Shown here: positions 7,770 to 17,501 of the stretch, one piece after another
Numbering within the stretch: the stretch's first letter is position 1
How the letters are laid out: every line of letters starts with the position of its first letter
Assembly (NCBI GenBank): GCA_963800285.1
Contig: CAWDAL010000008.1
Location: 120,626-184,625 of the forward strand
Direction: 5' to 3'
DNA: 64,000 nucleotides
Origin: DASUPK01 sp963800285
GTDB lineage: Bacteria; Actinomycetota; Thermoleophilia; Solirubrobacterales; 70-9
The notes under the pieces: model-generated
What the model saw: only the letters and a program-made list of their open reading frames with translations
The model's database searches: none
Told to the model about the DNA's origin: nothing
Position numbers and translations under genes: made by a program

Positions 7770-8450
7770 ATGACACCCGGCACCGCCACGCTGGCGGAGC
7801 TGTTCGCGGACACTCCCGAAGAGCTGCACCGGCAGGCACTCTCCCACTCATCCTGGGTCGAGAAGCGGACCGACAGCTACGGCCGGCTCGCCTTCCTCGG
7901 CGACAGCGTCCTCGGCCTCTCGGTCGCGACCCTGCTCTTCGAAGGACACCCGGACGCCGACATCGGCGAGCTCACCAAGATCCTGAACCAGGCGGTCAGC
8001 GGGCGCGCCTGCGCCGAGGTCGCCCGCGAACTCGATCTGCCGGGCCGGCTCGCCGAGGAGGCTCCCGACGGCGGCGACGGCCTGCCGGTGGACACCCTGC
8101 TCGCGTCGGAGCGCACGCTGGCCTCCGTCTGCGAGGCGGTGATCGGCGCCTGCTACATCGCCCACGGCTTCGAGCGGAGCTCGGAGGCCGTGGTGGAGGC
8201 CTTCGCGGATCAGATCGCGCAGGCGACGCGCGAGCGCATGGACTTCAAGTCGGAGCTCCAGGAGCGGCTCGCCCGCAACGGGGACACGGTCGACTACGAG
8301 GTCGCAAGCGAGATCGGCCCGCCGCACGATCGCCGCTTCGAGATCCGGGCCACCGTCGGGGGTGACGAGCTGGGCGTGGGTTCCGGCAGGAGCAAGAAGG
8401 AAGCCGAACAGGCGGCGGCCAGGGTGGCTCTCGAGCGCCTGCGCGGCTGA
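7770..8450 (+). CDS. rnc: ribonuclease III with altered active-site residues
   Basis: 226 residues: RNase III domain (about 1-150) and a dsRNA-binding domain (about 153-226, FKSELQERL ... SGRSKKEAEQAAARVAL). Located as expected between acpP and smc. The signature helix reads YGRLAFLGDSVLG and the second active-site helix LASVCEAVIG. Compared with E. coli RNase III (E38, E41, D45, D114, E117), D45 and E117 are kept but E41 is Ala and D114 is Ser. It should still fold and bind dsRNA; cleavage activity may be altered. The cellular role would be rRNA and dsRNA processing. Confidence 0.9.
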   Translation: MTPGTATLAELFADTPEELHRQALSHSSWVEKRTDSYGRLAFLGDSVLGLSVATLLFEGHPDADIGELTKILNQAVSGRACAEVARELDLPGRLAEEAPDGGDGLPVDTLLASERTLASVCEAVIGACYIAHGFERSSEAVVEAFADQIAQATRERMDFKSELQERLARNGDTVDYEVASEIGPPHDRRFEIRATVGGDELGVGSGRSKKEAEQAAARVALERLRG

Positions 8451-8504
8451 CGTCCGAGCCAGACGCGACGCTTCGGTTCGCTCCCTGCGACCCTTGCGAG
8501 AGAG

Positions 8505-11500
8505 ATGTATCTGAAGGCCATCAACCTGAAGGGCTTCAAGTCCTTTCCCGACCGAACCCGGCTCACGTTCTCGCCGGGCGTCAGCGTGATCGTCGGGCCG
8601 AACGGCTCGGGCAAGTCGAACATCACGGACGCGGTGCTCTGGGCGCTGGGCGAGCAGAGCCCCTCCGCGGTCCGCGGGCACCAGATGCGCGACGTGATCT
8701 TCGCCGGGGGCAACGGCCAATCGCCGCGGCGCTTCGCCGAGGTCGAGGTCGTGATCGACAACTCCGAGGGCCGTGCCGCCAGTGAGTTCTCCGAGATCTC
8801 GATCTCCCGCCGGATCGAGCGCAACGGCGAGGGCGAGTACCGGCTGAACGGCGCGCGCTGCCGCCTCACCGATGTCGTCGAGGCGCTCTCCGACACGAAC
8901 ATGGGGCGCGAGGCTCACTCGGTGATCAGCCAGGGCAAGGTGGAGGCGATCGTCAGCTCCAAGCCACGCGACCGGCGGCTGCTGATCGAGGAGGCGGCGG
9001 GGCTGGGCAAGCACCGCAAGCGGCGTCACAGCGCCCAGCTCAAGCTGGACCGGACCCGCGACAACCTGGAGCGCGCGATGGACGTGGAGCGGGAGGCGCG
9101 CTCCCGGCTGCGGCCCCTGAAACGCCAGGCTGAGGCCGCGGAGCGCACCGCCAAGTTGCTGCGGCAGTCGAACGAGCTCCGCGCACAGATCGTCGCCGAT
9201 GACCTGCGCGCCCAGCAGGAGCAGCTCACCGCCGCCGAGGCGAAGCTCGCCGAGGTGCGGGCCACTCGCGACTCCGTCGAGAAGCGCTTCGAGGAGGTCC
9301 GCGCTCGGCGCACCGCGATCGAGGAGCGGATCGCGGCGGGGGAGGAGGGCCGCCGGCGCCAGGGCGAGGTCCTGGCCGAGGCCCGCGCGGCCACCGAACG
9401 CGTCCGCGGCCGCGCCGAGTCCCTGGACCTCGCCGAGCGCGACCTGCGCGGTGCCCTCGGCGAGCGCCAGCTCCGCCTCGACGCCCTCGACGAGGAGCCC
9501 GACGATTCGGCCGGCGCGGCGCGCGTCGCCGAGCTCGAGGCCGAGCTCGCCAAGCTCGGTGAGGACGCCTCGGAGGAGGGTGAGCGCCTCGGCCGGGAGG
9601 CGGCGGAGTCCGAGCGGCGCCGTGTGGCCGCCAGGGAGGCCCTCGAGCCACTCGAGCGGGCCGAGGAGGAGATCGCCGCTGCGCTCTCCCGCGCGACCCG
9701 GATGCACGAGATGGCGCGGGCCGAGGCCCAGAAGGCCTCCGAGCGCCGCGCCGCCCTGGCCGGCGAGCTCGCCGCCGTCGAGGCGAAGCTCGCCTCCGCG
9801 GCGGTCGAGGGCGAGCACGAGGCGCTCGGCGGGATGCTCGAGGCGGGCTCCGGGCTGGAGCGCGCTGTCTCGGCCGCCCTCGGGGAGCGGCTGCGGGCAT
9901 CGATCGTCGGCTCCATCGGCGAGGGCCGCGAGCGGCTCGCCGGCGCGGAGGGCGCGGCGCGCGCCCTCCTGAGAGAGCCCCAAAGCGGCCCCGGACGCGA
10001 GCCGGATCAGTCGCCGCCCAAGGCGGGCGCCCGGCGGCTGCTCGACCTGGTGGAGGCTCGCGGCGACGCCGCGGCGATCACCGCCCGCCTGCTGGCCGAC
10101 GCCTGGCTCGTCGACGACCTGGAGGAGATCGCCGAGGGCTTCAGCGGCGTCGCCGTGACCGTGGACGGCGAGTGCTACGACGCCGCCGCCGGCGAGATTC
10201 GGAGGCTTCCCCGTGAGGGCACCGACCCCGCGCTGGCAGCGCGCTCGGAGCGAGAGGAGCTCGCCTCTCGGCTCGCCCAGCGCCAGCAGACCGAGGAGCG
10301 CGCCAAGCGGGACCTCGAGCGCGCCGAGACATCGCTGACGGAAGCGCGCGCCCGCGAGGAGGAATCGCAGAAGGCGATCCGCGAGGCTCGCCGCACGCTC
10401 GATCAGGCCGCCGAGGAGGCGAGCCGGACCGGCTGGCTGGCTGAGCGGCACGCCGAACGCGGGGGCGAGGGATCCGGCACCGCGATCCAGCGCGCCAAGC
10501 TCGAGGCCGAGCTGGCGGCCGAGCGTCGCCATGCCGAGGGCGCCGAGCGGGCTCGCCAGAAGCGCCTGCGCGACCGCGAGGAGCTCGAGCGGCGGATCGC
10601 CCTCGAGCAGCGGACGCTTCCGGCCCTGGGCCGCGCGCGGGACGCACTCCGCCGTGTCGCCGAGCGCCTGGAGGCGCGCGCCGCGAAGCTGGCCGAGGCC
10701 GAGGGGGAGGACGGCGGGCACGTCGCGGCCGAGCTGCGCGAGTGCTCCCAGCAGGAATTCGGGCTGCAGAGCGAGCTGCGCGAGGCCAGCGAGTCGATGA
10801 CGGTCGCCGAGGTCGAGGCGACCCAGCTGCGCGGCCATCGGGACGAGAGCACCGCCGAGCTGGAGCGCCTCGGGACCGCCCTCGGCGAGGAGCTGAGCGC
10901 CGCCGCGGAACCTCTCGGCGAGGAGGACCGTGAGGGGATCGAGGCGAAGCTCGCCAGGCTCGATCGCAATCGCGAGCAGATCGGTCCGGTCAACCCGCTC
11001 GCGGAGCGGGAGTACGAGGAGGCGCGCGACCACGTCACGGAGCTGGCCGAGCAGCGCAAGGACCTGGAGAAGGCGATCGCCGAGCTGCGTGCGCTGATCC
11101 GCCGCACGGACAGGGAGATCGCCGCGGCCTTCGAGGAGACCTTCGAGGCCACGGCCCGAGGCTTCGAGGAGATGGTGGCCGAGCTCTTCCCCGGCGGCAA
11201 GGGCCGCCTGCGCCGGGTGGACGTCGGTCCGCGGCCCTTCGCCGGGCAGGTGCCCGAAAGCGAGGAGGACCGGCCGGTCGACCCGGACGAGGAGATCCTG
11301 CCGCCCGACGACGATGGCGGCGTCGAGATCGAGGTGACGCCGGCAGGAAAGTCGACCCGGCGGCTCTCGCTGCTCTCCGGCGGCGAGAAGTCGCTGGTCG
11401 CGCTCGCCTTCGTCTTCGCCGTACTGATGGCCCGACCGTGCCCCTTCTACATCCTCGACGAGGTCGAGGCGGCCCTCGACGACATCAACATCGACCGCTT

Positions 11501-11711
11501 CCTCCGCCTGGTCCGCCGCTTCGCGGAGCGTTCGCAGTTCATCGTCGTCACCCACCAGAAGCGGACGATGGACGCCGCCGACATCCTCTACGGCGTCAGC
11601 ATGGGCGGAGACGGGATCACCAAGGTGGTCTCGCGCAAGCTGCCTCGCGACGAGCTGGAGACGATTCCGGGCGGGCCCGAGGCCGCAGACGCGGCGGCCG
11701 AAGCAGCCTGA
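8505..11711 (+). CDS. smc: chromosome segregation protein SMC
   Basis: 1068 residues. N-terminal ATPase half with Walker A GPNGSGKSNITDAV (about 32-45), two long Glu/Arg/Ala coiled coils, a hinge around 445-575 (LRASIVGSIGEG, then AWLVDDLEEIAEGF), and the C-terminal half with ABC signature LSLLSGGEKSLVALAF and Walker B PFYILDEVEAALDD. Slightly short for the family (about 1150-1190) owing to trimmed coiled coils. Forms the condensin ring with ScpA/ScpB. 54 nt after rnc, in the usual rnc-smc order; the normal partner ftsY is displaced 3.7 kb downstream by a regulator gene and a secreted-protein gene. Confidence 0.97.
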   Translation: MYLKAINLKGFKSFPDRTRLTFSPGVSVIVGPNGSGKSNITDAVLWALGEQSPSAVRGHQMRDVIFAGGNGQSPRRFAEVEVVIDNSEGRAASEFSEISISRRIERNGEGEYRLNGARCRLTDVVEALSDTNMGREAHSVISQGKVEAIVSSKPRDRRLLIEEAAGLGKHRKRRHSAQLKLDRTRDNLERAMDVEREARSRLRPLKRQAEAAERTAKLLRQSNELRAQIVADDLRAQQEQLTAAEAKLAEVRATRDSVEKRFEEVRARRTAIEERIAAGEEGRRRQGEVLAEARAATERVRGRAESLDLAERDLRGALGERQLRLDALDEEPDDSAGAARVAELEAELAKLGEDASEEGERLGREAAESERRRVAAREALEPLERAEEEIAAALSRATRMHEMARAEAQKASERRAALAGELAAVEAKLASAAVEGEHEALGGMLEAGSGLERAVSAALGERLRASIVGSIGEGRERLAGAEGAARALLREPQSGPGREPDQSPPKAGARRLLDLVEARGDAAAITARLLADAWLVDDLEEIAEGFSGVAVTVDGECYDAAAGEIRRLPREGTDPALAARSEREELASRLAQRQQTEERAKRDLERAETSLTEARAREEESQKAIREARRTLDQAAEEASRTGWLAERHAERGGEGSGTAIQRAKLEAELAAERRHAEGAERARQKRLRDREELERRIALEQRTLPALGRARDALRRVAERLEARAAKLAEAEGEDGGHVAAELRECSQQEFGLQSELREASESMTVAEVEATQLRGHRDESTAELERLGTALGEELSAAAEPLGEEDREGIEAKLARLDRNREQIGPVNPLAEREYEEARDHVTELAEQRKDLEKAIAELRALIRRTDREIAAAFEETFEATARGFEEMVAELFPGGKGRLRRVDVGPRPFAGQVPESEEDRPVDPDEEILPPDDDGGVEIEVTPAGKSTRRLSLLSGGEKSLVALAFVFAVLMARPCPFYILDEVEAALDDINIDRFLRLVRRFAERSQFIVVTHQKRTMDAADILYGVSMGGDGITKVVSRKLPRDELETIPGGPEAADAAAEAA

Positions 11712-11720
11712 GGCCCCTCC

Positions 11721-14564
11721 TCAGAGCTCGAGCCCGGAGAGCTGCTCGCGGGAGTTGACGTCGAGCTTGCGGTAGATCGCCCCCAGGTGCGCCTCGACGG
11801 TCTTCCTGGTGACGAAGAGCTGCTCTGCGATCTCGGGGTTGGCGAGCCCCGAGGCGGCGAGCTCCGCGACCTGGCGTTCCCGCGGGGTGAGCGAGGCCAG
11901 GCCGCTGCTGCGCTCGCGGCGAGGCCTGCCGCCGGCGGCGCGAAGCTCGGTCAGAGCGACGTCCGCGAGCGGGGCGGCCCCCAGCCGCCTGCTGAGATCG
12001 AGCGCCGAGCGCAGCGGCTCGCGAGCGTCCCGCGCGTGGCGCGAACGGCGGAGGGCCATGCCGAGCCCGAGCAGCGCCCTGGTGCGCTCGAGCTCGGCCC
12101 CGGCGGTCTCGAGCGGCTCGAGCGATTCGCGCAGCATCTCCACGCCCCGATCGCCTCCGTTGATCGTCCCCAGCGTCGCGAGGCCCAGGCCGATCGCTCG
12201 CGGTGAGCCGATCTGCCGGCCGATCTCCACCTGCTCGGTGGCGAGCTCGGTCGCCCGCCCGGCCTGGCCGAGCTCGCCGGCGGCCCGGGCCGCGAGGGTG
12301 CGCCACCAGCAGTACCCCGGGCTCGGCGCGTCGATCGCCAGCAGGCGCTCGCCCGCGGCCAGCGCCAGCTCGAGCGCCTTTCCCCAATCCCGGCGCGCCG
12401 CCGCGAGGTGGGCCCTCCCCAGCGGCAGCCATCCCCAGCCCCAGGTCCCCACCGCCGCCGACTCGAGGTCCGGCGGCAAGCCGAGCTGGCGATCCGCAGC
12501 GTCGAGCTCGCCTCGCTCCACCTTCATCTGCGCGTACGCGATGCGGAGGGGAAGCTTGGCGACCTCCCAGGCGCCCTCGGTCATGGCGAAGATCGTCTCC
12601 GCATCCGCGAGCCCGCCGATCAGGTCGCCGCGGCGCCACCGTGACCAGACCCGGTCGTGCAGGGCCTCGGCCGTCTCCAGGCGGCTCCCGCGGCGCCGAG
12701 CCCGCTCGAGGCTCCCCGCGATCAGGCGTTCGGCGTCCGCGTGGGCGTCGACTCCGGCCAGGACGAACGCCGGACCCGTTCCGGTCAGCGAGGGAAGCTC
12801 GTCGGCGAGCTCCGGGGCGGACATCTGGTCGGCTACCCAGATCACGTCCGCCACGGCCCTCTCGCGGTCGCCGCGGAGGTAGGCGTCGAGCGCGAGCAGG
12901 TGCCGCCTCACCACCTCGGCCGCCGTCGTCTCGCCCTCGGCCCCCAGCCGGGGGGCCGTCAGCCGGCGCCTGACTTCCGACATCAGCTCCTCACGCGGCC
13001 GGCCGGCTATTCCGTAGCTGAAGAGGAGCTCCGCCTCGATCGCGCCCCCGGTCCCCGGCGGCACCGCGTCGAGCGCCGCGCGGACCGCTTCGAAGGCCCC
13101 GAGGGTGTCGCCCGCCAGGTACCGGCTCTGCGCCAGCGCGCCATGGATGGTGCCCTGCAGCTCCGGCGGTGCATCCGCCTCGGATGCCGCCTCCAGATGC
13201 TCGAGCGCGTCCGTCCTGCTCGCCGCCAGCTCCGCCAGCCCCAGCTCCAGCAGCAGCGACGGATCTCCCCGGTTCGTCCCCTCCTCGAGCGCACGACGCA
13301 GGAAGTCGATCGCCTCCTCCGCGCCGCCACGTGTCCTGGCGGCACGAGCAGCCGCGCGCAGCTCGGTCGTCGACCACTCCTCCGCGCGCGGTTCGGTCTG
13401 CAGCAGGTGGGAGGCGACTCGCTCCGGCGCGACTCCTCTGTCGTGCAGCGCCTTCGCGGCGAGCAGATGTCCGCGCTCTCGTGCCGCGGGCGCGAGCTGG
13501 CCGTAGAGGGCGCTTCTGACGATCGGATGCGAGAACCGCAGAGGCAGCTCGCGCTCGACCAAGCCGACCTCCGCGAGCTCGTCGGCGGCCTCCGCTGCGA
13601 TCGCCGGGTCCAGATCGGCATGGGCGGCGACGACCTGCAACTCGGCACGCTCGAGGATGGCGAGGGAGGCGGCGATGCGCCGCGACCGCTCGGGAAGCCG
13701 TGCCAGCCGGGCCAGAGTCCAATTCGCGACCGAGGCCGGGCCGAGCTCGCCGATTCGCTCGGCGCTGCGGCGATCCAGCGGGATGTCCGCGGTGGCCGTG
13801 GCCAGGGCGATCTCCCGCAGCAGGAACGGGTTGCCGCCGGTCACCCGGTGTGCGGCGGAGGAGAAATCGTCGCTCGATGGCCCCAGCAGGTCCTCGAGCA
13901 CCCGGCTCGAGCCCGCCTCGGTGAGCGCGGAGGGGCGGATTCGCGACTCCGTGGCGAGCTTGGCGAATCCGCCCGGCTCCGAGACGGGTCGGCCCCGCGA
14001 GGCGAGGATCAGGGCGAGCGGATGCTCGGCGACGCGCGAGGCGACGTATTCCAGCGCCCTCACCGACGGCCGGTCCGCCCACTGCAGATCGTCGACGAGC
14101 AGAGCCGCCGGCCGTTGCTCGGAGAGATGGACCAGGGCCCAGTAGATCCCGTGCAGGAGGGCGGAGTCGAGATCCTGAGGGGGCAGCGAGGCGTCCGGCG
14201 GGCTTCCGCCGAGGAGGGGCGCCACGACCGCTGCCGCCCCGGTGAGGATGCGAGCGGCCGCCTCCGGGTCTTGCAGCTCCGGCTCGAGCAGCTGCCGGAT
14301 CACCCCGAAGGCGAAAGGGCGCTCGAGCTCGGACGCGTCAGCTTGGAGGCGGACCATCCCGCGGGACTCGACGGCGTCTCGTCCCTCGTGGAGGAGCCTG
14401 GTCTTTCCGATCCCGGCCTCGCCCTCGATCAGGAGCACGGCGCCGGATCCCGCCGAGGCCGCGTCCAGCGCGCGGGCGATGACCGCGAGCTCCCGGCCCC
14501 TTTCCACCAGGGCCGGAACGACGCCTCCGCCCGGCGCCTCCCCCCTCAGAGTCGTCCCGTTCAC
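11721..14564 (-). CDS. LuxR-family ATP-binding transcriptional regulator (LAL/MalT type)
   Basis: 947 residues from GTG 14564, chosen because CAAGGAGGAG lies 6 nt upstream and the longer frame to 14669 has no family-like sequence. N-terminal AAA/STAND ATPase with Walker A GEAGIGKTRL (about 50) and Walker B ALLVDDLQWAD. A long alpha-helical TPR-like middle follows, and a C-terminal LuxR HTH (SLTPRERQVAELAASGLANP, ending KTVEAHLGAIYRKLDV). Such LAL regulators switch on upon ligand binding to the TPR part. It is convergent with smc (9 nt apart) and inserted between smc and ftsY. Its target is unknown; the divergent secreted-protein gene at 14701 is the closest candidate. Confidence 0.88.
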   Translation of the reverse strand: MNGTTLRGEAPGGGVVPALVERGRELAVIARALDAASAGSGAVLLIEGEAGIGKTRLLHEGRDAVESRGMVRLQADASELERPFAFGVIRQLLEPELQDPEAAARILTGAAAVVAPLLGGSPPDASLPPQDLDSALLHGIYWALVHLSEQRPAALLVDDLQWADRPSVRALEYVASRVAEHPLALILASRGRPVSEPGGFAKLATESRIRPSALTEAGSSRVLEDLLGPSSDDFSSAAHRVTGGNPFLLREIALATATADIPLDRRSAERIGELGPASVANWTLARLARLPERSRRIAASLAILERAELQVVAAHADLDPAIAAEAADELAEVGLVERELPLRFSHPIVRSALYGQLAPAARERGHLLAAKALHDRGVAPERVASHLLQTEPRAEEWSTTELRAAARAARTRGGAEEAIDFLRRALEEGTNRGDPSLLLELGLAELAASRTDALEHLEAASEADAPPELQGTIHGALAQSRYLAGDTLGAFEAVRAALDAVPPGTGGAIEAELLFSYGIAGRPREELMSEVRRRLTAPRLGAEGETTAAEVVRRHLLALDAYLRGDRERAVADVIWVADQMSAPELADELPSLTGTGPAFVLAGVDAHADAERLIAGSLERARRRGSRLETAEALHDRVWSRWRRGDLIGGLADAETIFAMTEGAWEVAKLPLRIAYAQMKVERGELDAADRQLGLPPDLESAAVGTWGWGWLPLGRAHLAAARRDWGKALELALAAGERLLAIDAPSPGYCWWRTLAARAAGELGQAGRATELATEQVEIGRQIGSPRAIGLGLATLGTINGGDRGVEMLRESLEPLETAGAELERTRALLGLGMALRRSRHARDAREPLRSALDLSRRLGAAPLADVALTELRAAGGRPRRERSSGLASLTPRERQVAELAASGLANPEIAEQLFVTRKTVEAHLGAIYRKLDVNSREQLSGLEL

Positions 14565-14700
14565 GTCACTCCTCCTTGAGTCGCCCCAGGGTACCGGGGG
14601 GGCGGGGACAAAGATTGGGGTGCCTCCCCGATGAATAACCGCTCGCGGGACCGGAGAATCGAACGGCAACCACGGCAGGGACGAAAGAAAGGTGGCTCAG

Positions 14701-15327
14701 ATGCGGTCAGTGTTCGGAGGCAGGCGGCCGTCGGCGTCGCTGGTCATCTCCATGCTTGCGCTCTTCGTTGCGGTCGGCGGCGGCACGTACGCGGTCGCCT
14801 TCAACAAGAAGGACAAGAAGGTCGTCAAGAAGCTGGTCAACAAGCAGATCACGAAGCGGGCGCCGGGACTGTCGGTGAACCACGCCGGCACCGCGAACAG
14901 CGCGACGAGCGCCGGCACCGCGACGAGCGCCGGCACCGCGAACAGCGCGACGAGCGCGGCGCTGCTCGGCGGGATCTCGGCCTCCGGCTACACGCGGAAC
15001 GACTGCGTCTCGGAGACGGGTCAGATCAAGGGGTTCGTGAGGGTTCCGGCGAGCGCCTTGTTCTCCTCGAGCTTCACCAACGTTGGGCTGAGCTACAACT
15101 GCAGCGGCCAGGCGGTCCAGGCGAGGCGCGTGGGGGCTGGGGACTACGAGGTCAAGTTCCTGGGGAACGTCTCGAACATCGCGGTCGGAACCGTGGACGC
15201 CGGAGCTGCCACCGCAGCCAACATCAATCTCGCCGTGGTCCAAGTGAGTTCGGGCGACTTCAGGGTCGCCACTTATGACAACACGAGCACTCGCGTGGAC
15301 GATCGATTCAGCCTGATCCTTCCGTAG
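14701..15327 (+). CDS. secreted protein with Ala-Thr-Ser repeat linker, unknown
   Basis: 208 residues from ATG 14701 (an in-frame GTG at 14692 is possible; AAAGGTGG lies between). Positive N-terminus, one hydrophobic segment (about 12-32, LVISMLALFVAVGGGTYAVA), then KKDKKVVKKLVNKQI, RAPGLSV and a repeat of TANSATSAGTATSAG. The C-terminal beta-rich domain has two Cys. Two paralogues are at 17502 and 42689. The hydrophobic anchor plus basic heptad plus small-residue linker suggests a surface-anchored domain held away from the membrane, but the ligand or function is unknown. Divergent from the LuxR regulator gene. Confidence 0.65.
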   Translation: MRSVFGGRRPSASLVISMLALFVAVGGGTYAVAFNKKDKKVVKKLVNKQITKRAPGLSVNHAGTANSATSAGTATSAGTANSATSAALLGGISASGYTRNDCVSETGQIKGFVRVPASALFSSSFTNVGLSYNCSGQAVQARRVGAGDYEVKFLGNVSNIAVGTVDAGAATAANINLAVVQVSSGDFRVATYDNTSTRVDDRFSLILP

Positions 15328-15359
15328 CTGCGCTCTCGACGGAGCAGTCACGGCGCATC

Positions 15360-15388
15360 AGCGAGGGGCCCCCGGTGGGTCCCTCGCT
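15360..15388 (+). terminator. stem-loop terminator after secreted-protein gene
   Basis: 12-bp stem with one G-T pair (AGCGAGGGGCCC / GGGTCCCTCGCT) and a 5-nt loop, 32 nt after the stop at 15327 and 35 nt before ftsY. There is no strong U-tract, so termination strength is uncertain. Confidence 0.6.
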
Positions 15389-15423
15389 CGTTGCGGGCCA
15401 CCGTCTCGCTACGCTGCGCCGCC

Positions 15424-16416
15424 GTGACTGCGAGCTGGCAGGAGGCATTCGACCTCGGCGATCGTGAGATCGCGGTCGAGGAGGCTGGCGAGGAGCGGGC
15501 GGGCGTATTTCGTCGGCTGCGTGACGGGCTCTCACGCAGCCGCCAGGCGCTGACGGCGGAGCTCTCCTCGAGTTTTGCGGAGCGGATCGACGACTCGACC
15601 TGGGAGCACATCGAGGAGGCCCTGATCCTGGCGGACGTTGGGGCGCCGACCACTGCTGCGGTCGTCAGGCGCCTCGAGGACGAGGTGGAGGCGGGCGAGC
15701 TCACCGGCGGCGAGGCCCTCCGAGAGCGCCTCATCGCCCTGCTGGCCGAGACCGCGTCGCCTGGTGGGGAGGATGCCGCAAAGATCCACCTCCCGGATCG
15801 CCCATCGGTTCTGATGGTCGTCGGGGTCAACGGCACCGGCAAGACGACGACGATCGGCAAGATCGCCTGGCACCTCCAGAAGGAGCTCGGGCTCGACGTG
15901 ATCGTCGCGGCGGCCGACACCTACCGGGCGGCGGCCGTCAACCAGCTGCAGGAGTGGGCGGACCGCGCGGGGACGCAGATCGTCCGCGGTACCGAGGGCG
16001 GCGACCCGGGAGCCGTCGCCTATGACGGAGTCGCGGCTGCCCAGGCCCGCTCCGCCGACGTGGTCATCTGCGACACGGCGGGCCGCCTCCACACGCACGG
16101 CAACCTGATGGAGGAGCTCGCCAAGGTCCGGCGCGTGATCACCAAGCAGCTCCCGGAGGCGCCCCACGAGACGCTCGTCGTGATCGACGCGACCACCGGG
16201 CAGAACGGGGTGCGCCAGGCGCAGGAGTTCGCGAAGTCGGTGGAGGTCACCGGCGCGGTCCTCACCAAGCTCGACGGCAGCGCGAAGGGCGGTGTGGCCC
16301 TGGCGATCGCCTCCGAGCTCGGCATCCCGGTGAAGCTGATCGGGATCGGCGAGTCGCTCGAGGACCTGCGTCCCTTCGACGCCGAGCAGTTCGCCAGGGC
16401 GCTGCTCACCGAGTAG
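15424..16416 (+). CDS. ftsY: signal recognition particle receptor FtsY
   Basis: 330 residues from GTG 15424; TACGCT (15410-15415) is 8 nt upstream and no Shine-Dalgarno is seen. Acidic N-terminus, NG domain with VVGVNGTGKTTTIGKIA (P-loop, about 130-146), DTYRAAAVNQLQEWA, DTAGRLHTHGNLMEEL and TKLDGSAKGG. GTPase that docks SRP-ribosome complexes at the membrane; partner of Ffh (18337). The distance from smc, its usual neighbour, shows insertion of the regulator/secreted-protein pair. Confidence 0.96.
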   Translation: MTASWQEAFDLGDREIAVEEAGEERAGVFRRLRDGLSRSRQALTAELSSSFAERIDDSTWEHIEEALILADVGAPTTAAVVRRLEDEVEAGELTGGEALRERLIALLAETASPGGEDAAKIHLPDRPSVLMVVGVNGTGKTTTIGKIAWHLQKELGLDVIVAAADTYRAAAVNQLQEWADRAGTQIVRGTEGGDPGAVAYDGVAAAQARSADVVICDTAGRLHTHGNLMEELAKVRRVITKQLPEAPHETLVVIDATTGQNGVRQAQEFAKSVEVTGAVLTKLDGSAKGGVALAIASELGIPVKLIGIGESLEDLRPFDAEQFARALLTE

Positions 16417-16487
16417 ACGCGGGTTACCGGGGGTGCAACGCACCTCGCAACCGATTTCGGGGATCGGGGGATGCTCGTGAGGTGCCG

Positions 16488-17498
16488 ATGGGAGGCACCA
16501 GGTTCCTCGCCCTGCTGGGCGCGATAGGGGCGATAGCGCTGGCGGCGCCGGCCCCGGCGAGCGCCGGCAGCGCTGACATCGCAGCGCTCCAGGTCGCGAT
16601 GAGCGCGCTCCGGCTCTACTCGCATCCGGTCGACGGCATCAGCGGCCCGTGGACCCAGGGCGCCGTCCGGACCTTCCAGTCCCAGCATGGCCTGGCCGTT
16701 GACGGGATCGCCGGCCCCAAGACCCGGGCGGCGCTGGGCCGGAGGGGCAAGCCCAATCTCGGAGTTCGCCCGCTGAGGGTGGGCAAGCGCGGCTGGGACG
16801 TCGCCGCTCTCCAGTTCCTCCTCCACGAGCGAGGCTTCGAGCCGGGTGGCTTCGATGGCGGCTTCGGCCCCAACACGCAGACTGCCGTGCGCCGTTTCCA
16901 GGGAGCCGTGCACATCCAGGTCGATGGGGTGGCGGGGCCGGCCACCGTCAACGCCCTCCGTAAGGGACCGGTGATCACCACCGGATCCCCGAACAGCCCG
17001 GTGCGCTTCTTCCGGCCGGTGCCGGGCCAGATCGGCGACCGCTTCGGCTGGATTCCACCCGGGCGCTGGCACACCGGACTCGACTTCCCCGAGCCGATGG
17101 GCACCCCGATCCACGCGGGTGGCGTCGGAGTCGTCTCCTTCGCGGGCCACAACACCGGTGGCTACGGCAACCTCGTGGTGATCAGCCACCGGCTCGGCTT
17201 CGAGAGCTGGTACGCGCACCAGTCGCGGATCGCCGTCTCGGTCGGGCAGTCCGTTTCCGGCGGCCAGACGATCGGCTACGTCGGCTCCACCGGGCACTCG
17301 ACCGGCCCGCATCTCCACTTCGAGGTCCGCCACTTCGGCACCCCGGTCGACCCGACCCCCTACCTGCTCGGCTACCGCTCGGCCAGGCGCGCTCGCGCCT
17401 CCCGGGCATCCCGGCACCGGCGCAAGTGCCGCCCGAACGGCGATGCGCGCGGCCGCCGGGCGGACCCGCTGACCGCGCGCCTCGATCGCTGCCCGTAG
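16488..17498 (+). CDS. secreted M23 peptidase with two peptidoglycan-binding domains
   Basis: 336 residues. Signal peptide (about 1-27, ending APASAGS). Two PG_binding_1 repeats follow (about 30-85 with DGISGPWTQGAVRTFQ and DGIAGPKT; about 95-155 with FDGGFGPNTQTAVRRFQ and DGVAGPATV). The LytM/M23 domain has HTGLDFPEPMGTPI (zinc His and Asp) and the second zinc site GPHLHFEVR. All zinc ligands are present, so an active D,L-endopeptidase cutting peptide crosslinks in the cell wall is likely. The tail is Arg/Ala-rich and basic. Stop is 3 nt from the convergent gene at 17502. Confidence 0.88.
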   Translation: MGGTRFLALLGAIGAIALAAPAPASAGSADIAALQVAMSALRLYSHPVDGISGPWTQGAVRTFQSQHGLAVDGIAGPKTRAALGRRGKPNLGVRPLRVGKRGWDVAALQFLLHERGFEPGGFDGGFGPNTQTAVRRFQGAVHIQVDGVAGPATVNALRKGPVITTGSPNSPVRFFRPVPGQIGDRFGWIPPGRWHTGLDFPEPMGTPIHAGGVGVVSFAGHNTGGYGNLVVISHRLGFESWYAHQSRIAVSVGQSVSGGQTIGYVGSTGHSTGPHLHFEVRHFGTPVDPTPYLLGYRSARRARASRASRHRRKCRPNGDARGRRADPLTARLDRCP

Positions 17499-17501
17499 CC
17501 C

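Noticed and set aside
7848..11555. Very long open frame on the minus strand opposite rnc and smc
   Set aside because: No family resemblance, Leu/Gly/Ala/Arg-rich composition, and it is the mirror of codon bias in smc; a GC-rich shadow.
12657..14579. 640-codon plus-strand frame opposite the LuxR regulator
   Set aside because: The minus-strand protein has clear Walker and HTH motifs with a good ribosome-binding site; this frame has none.
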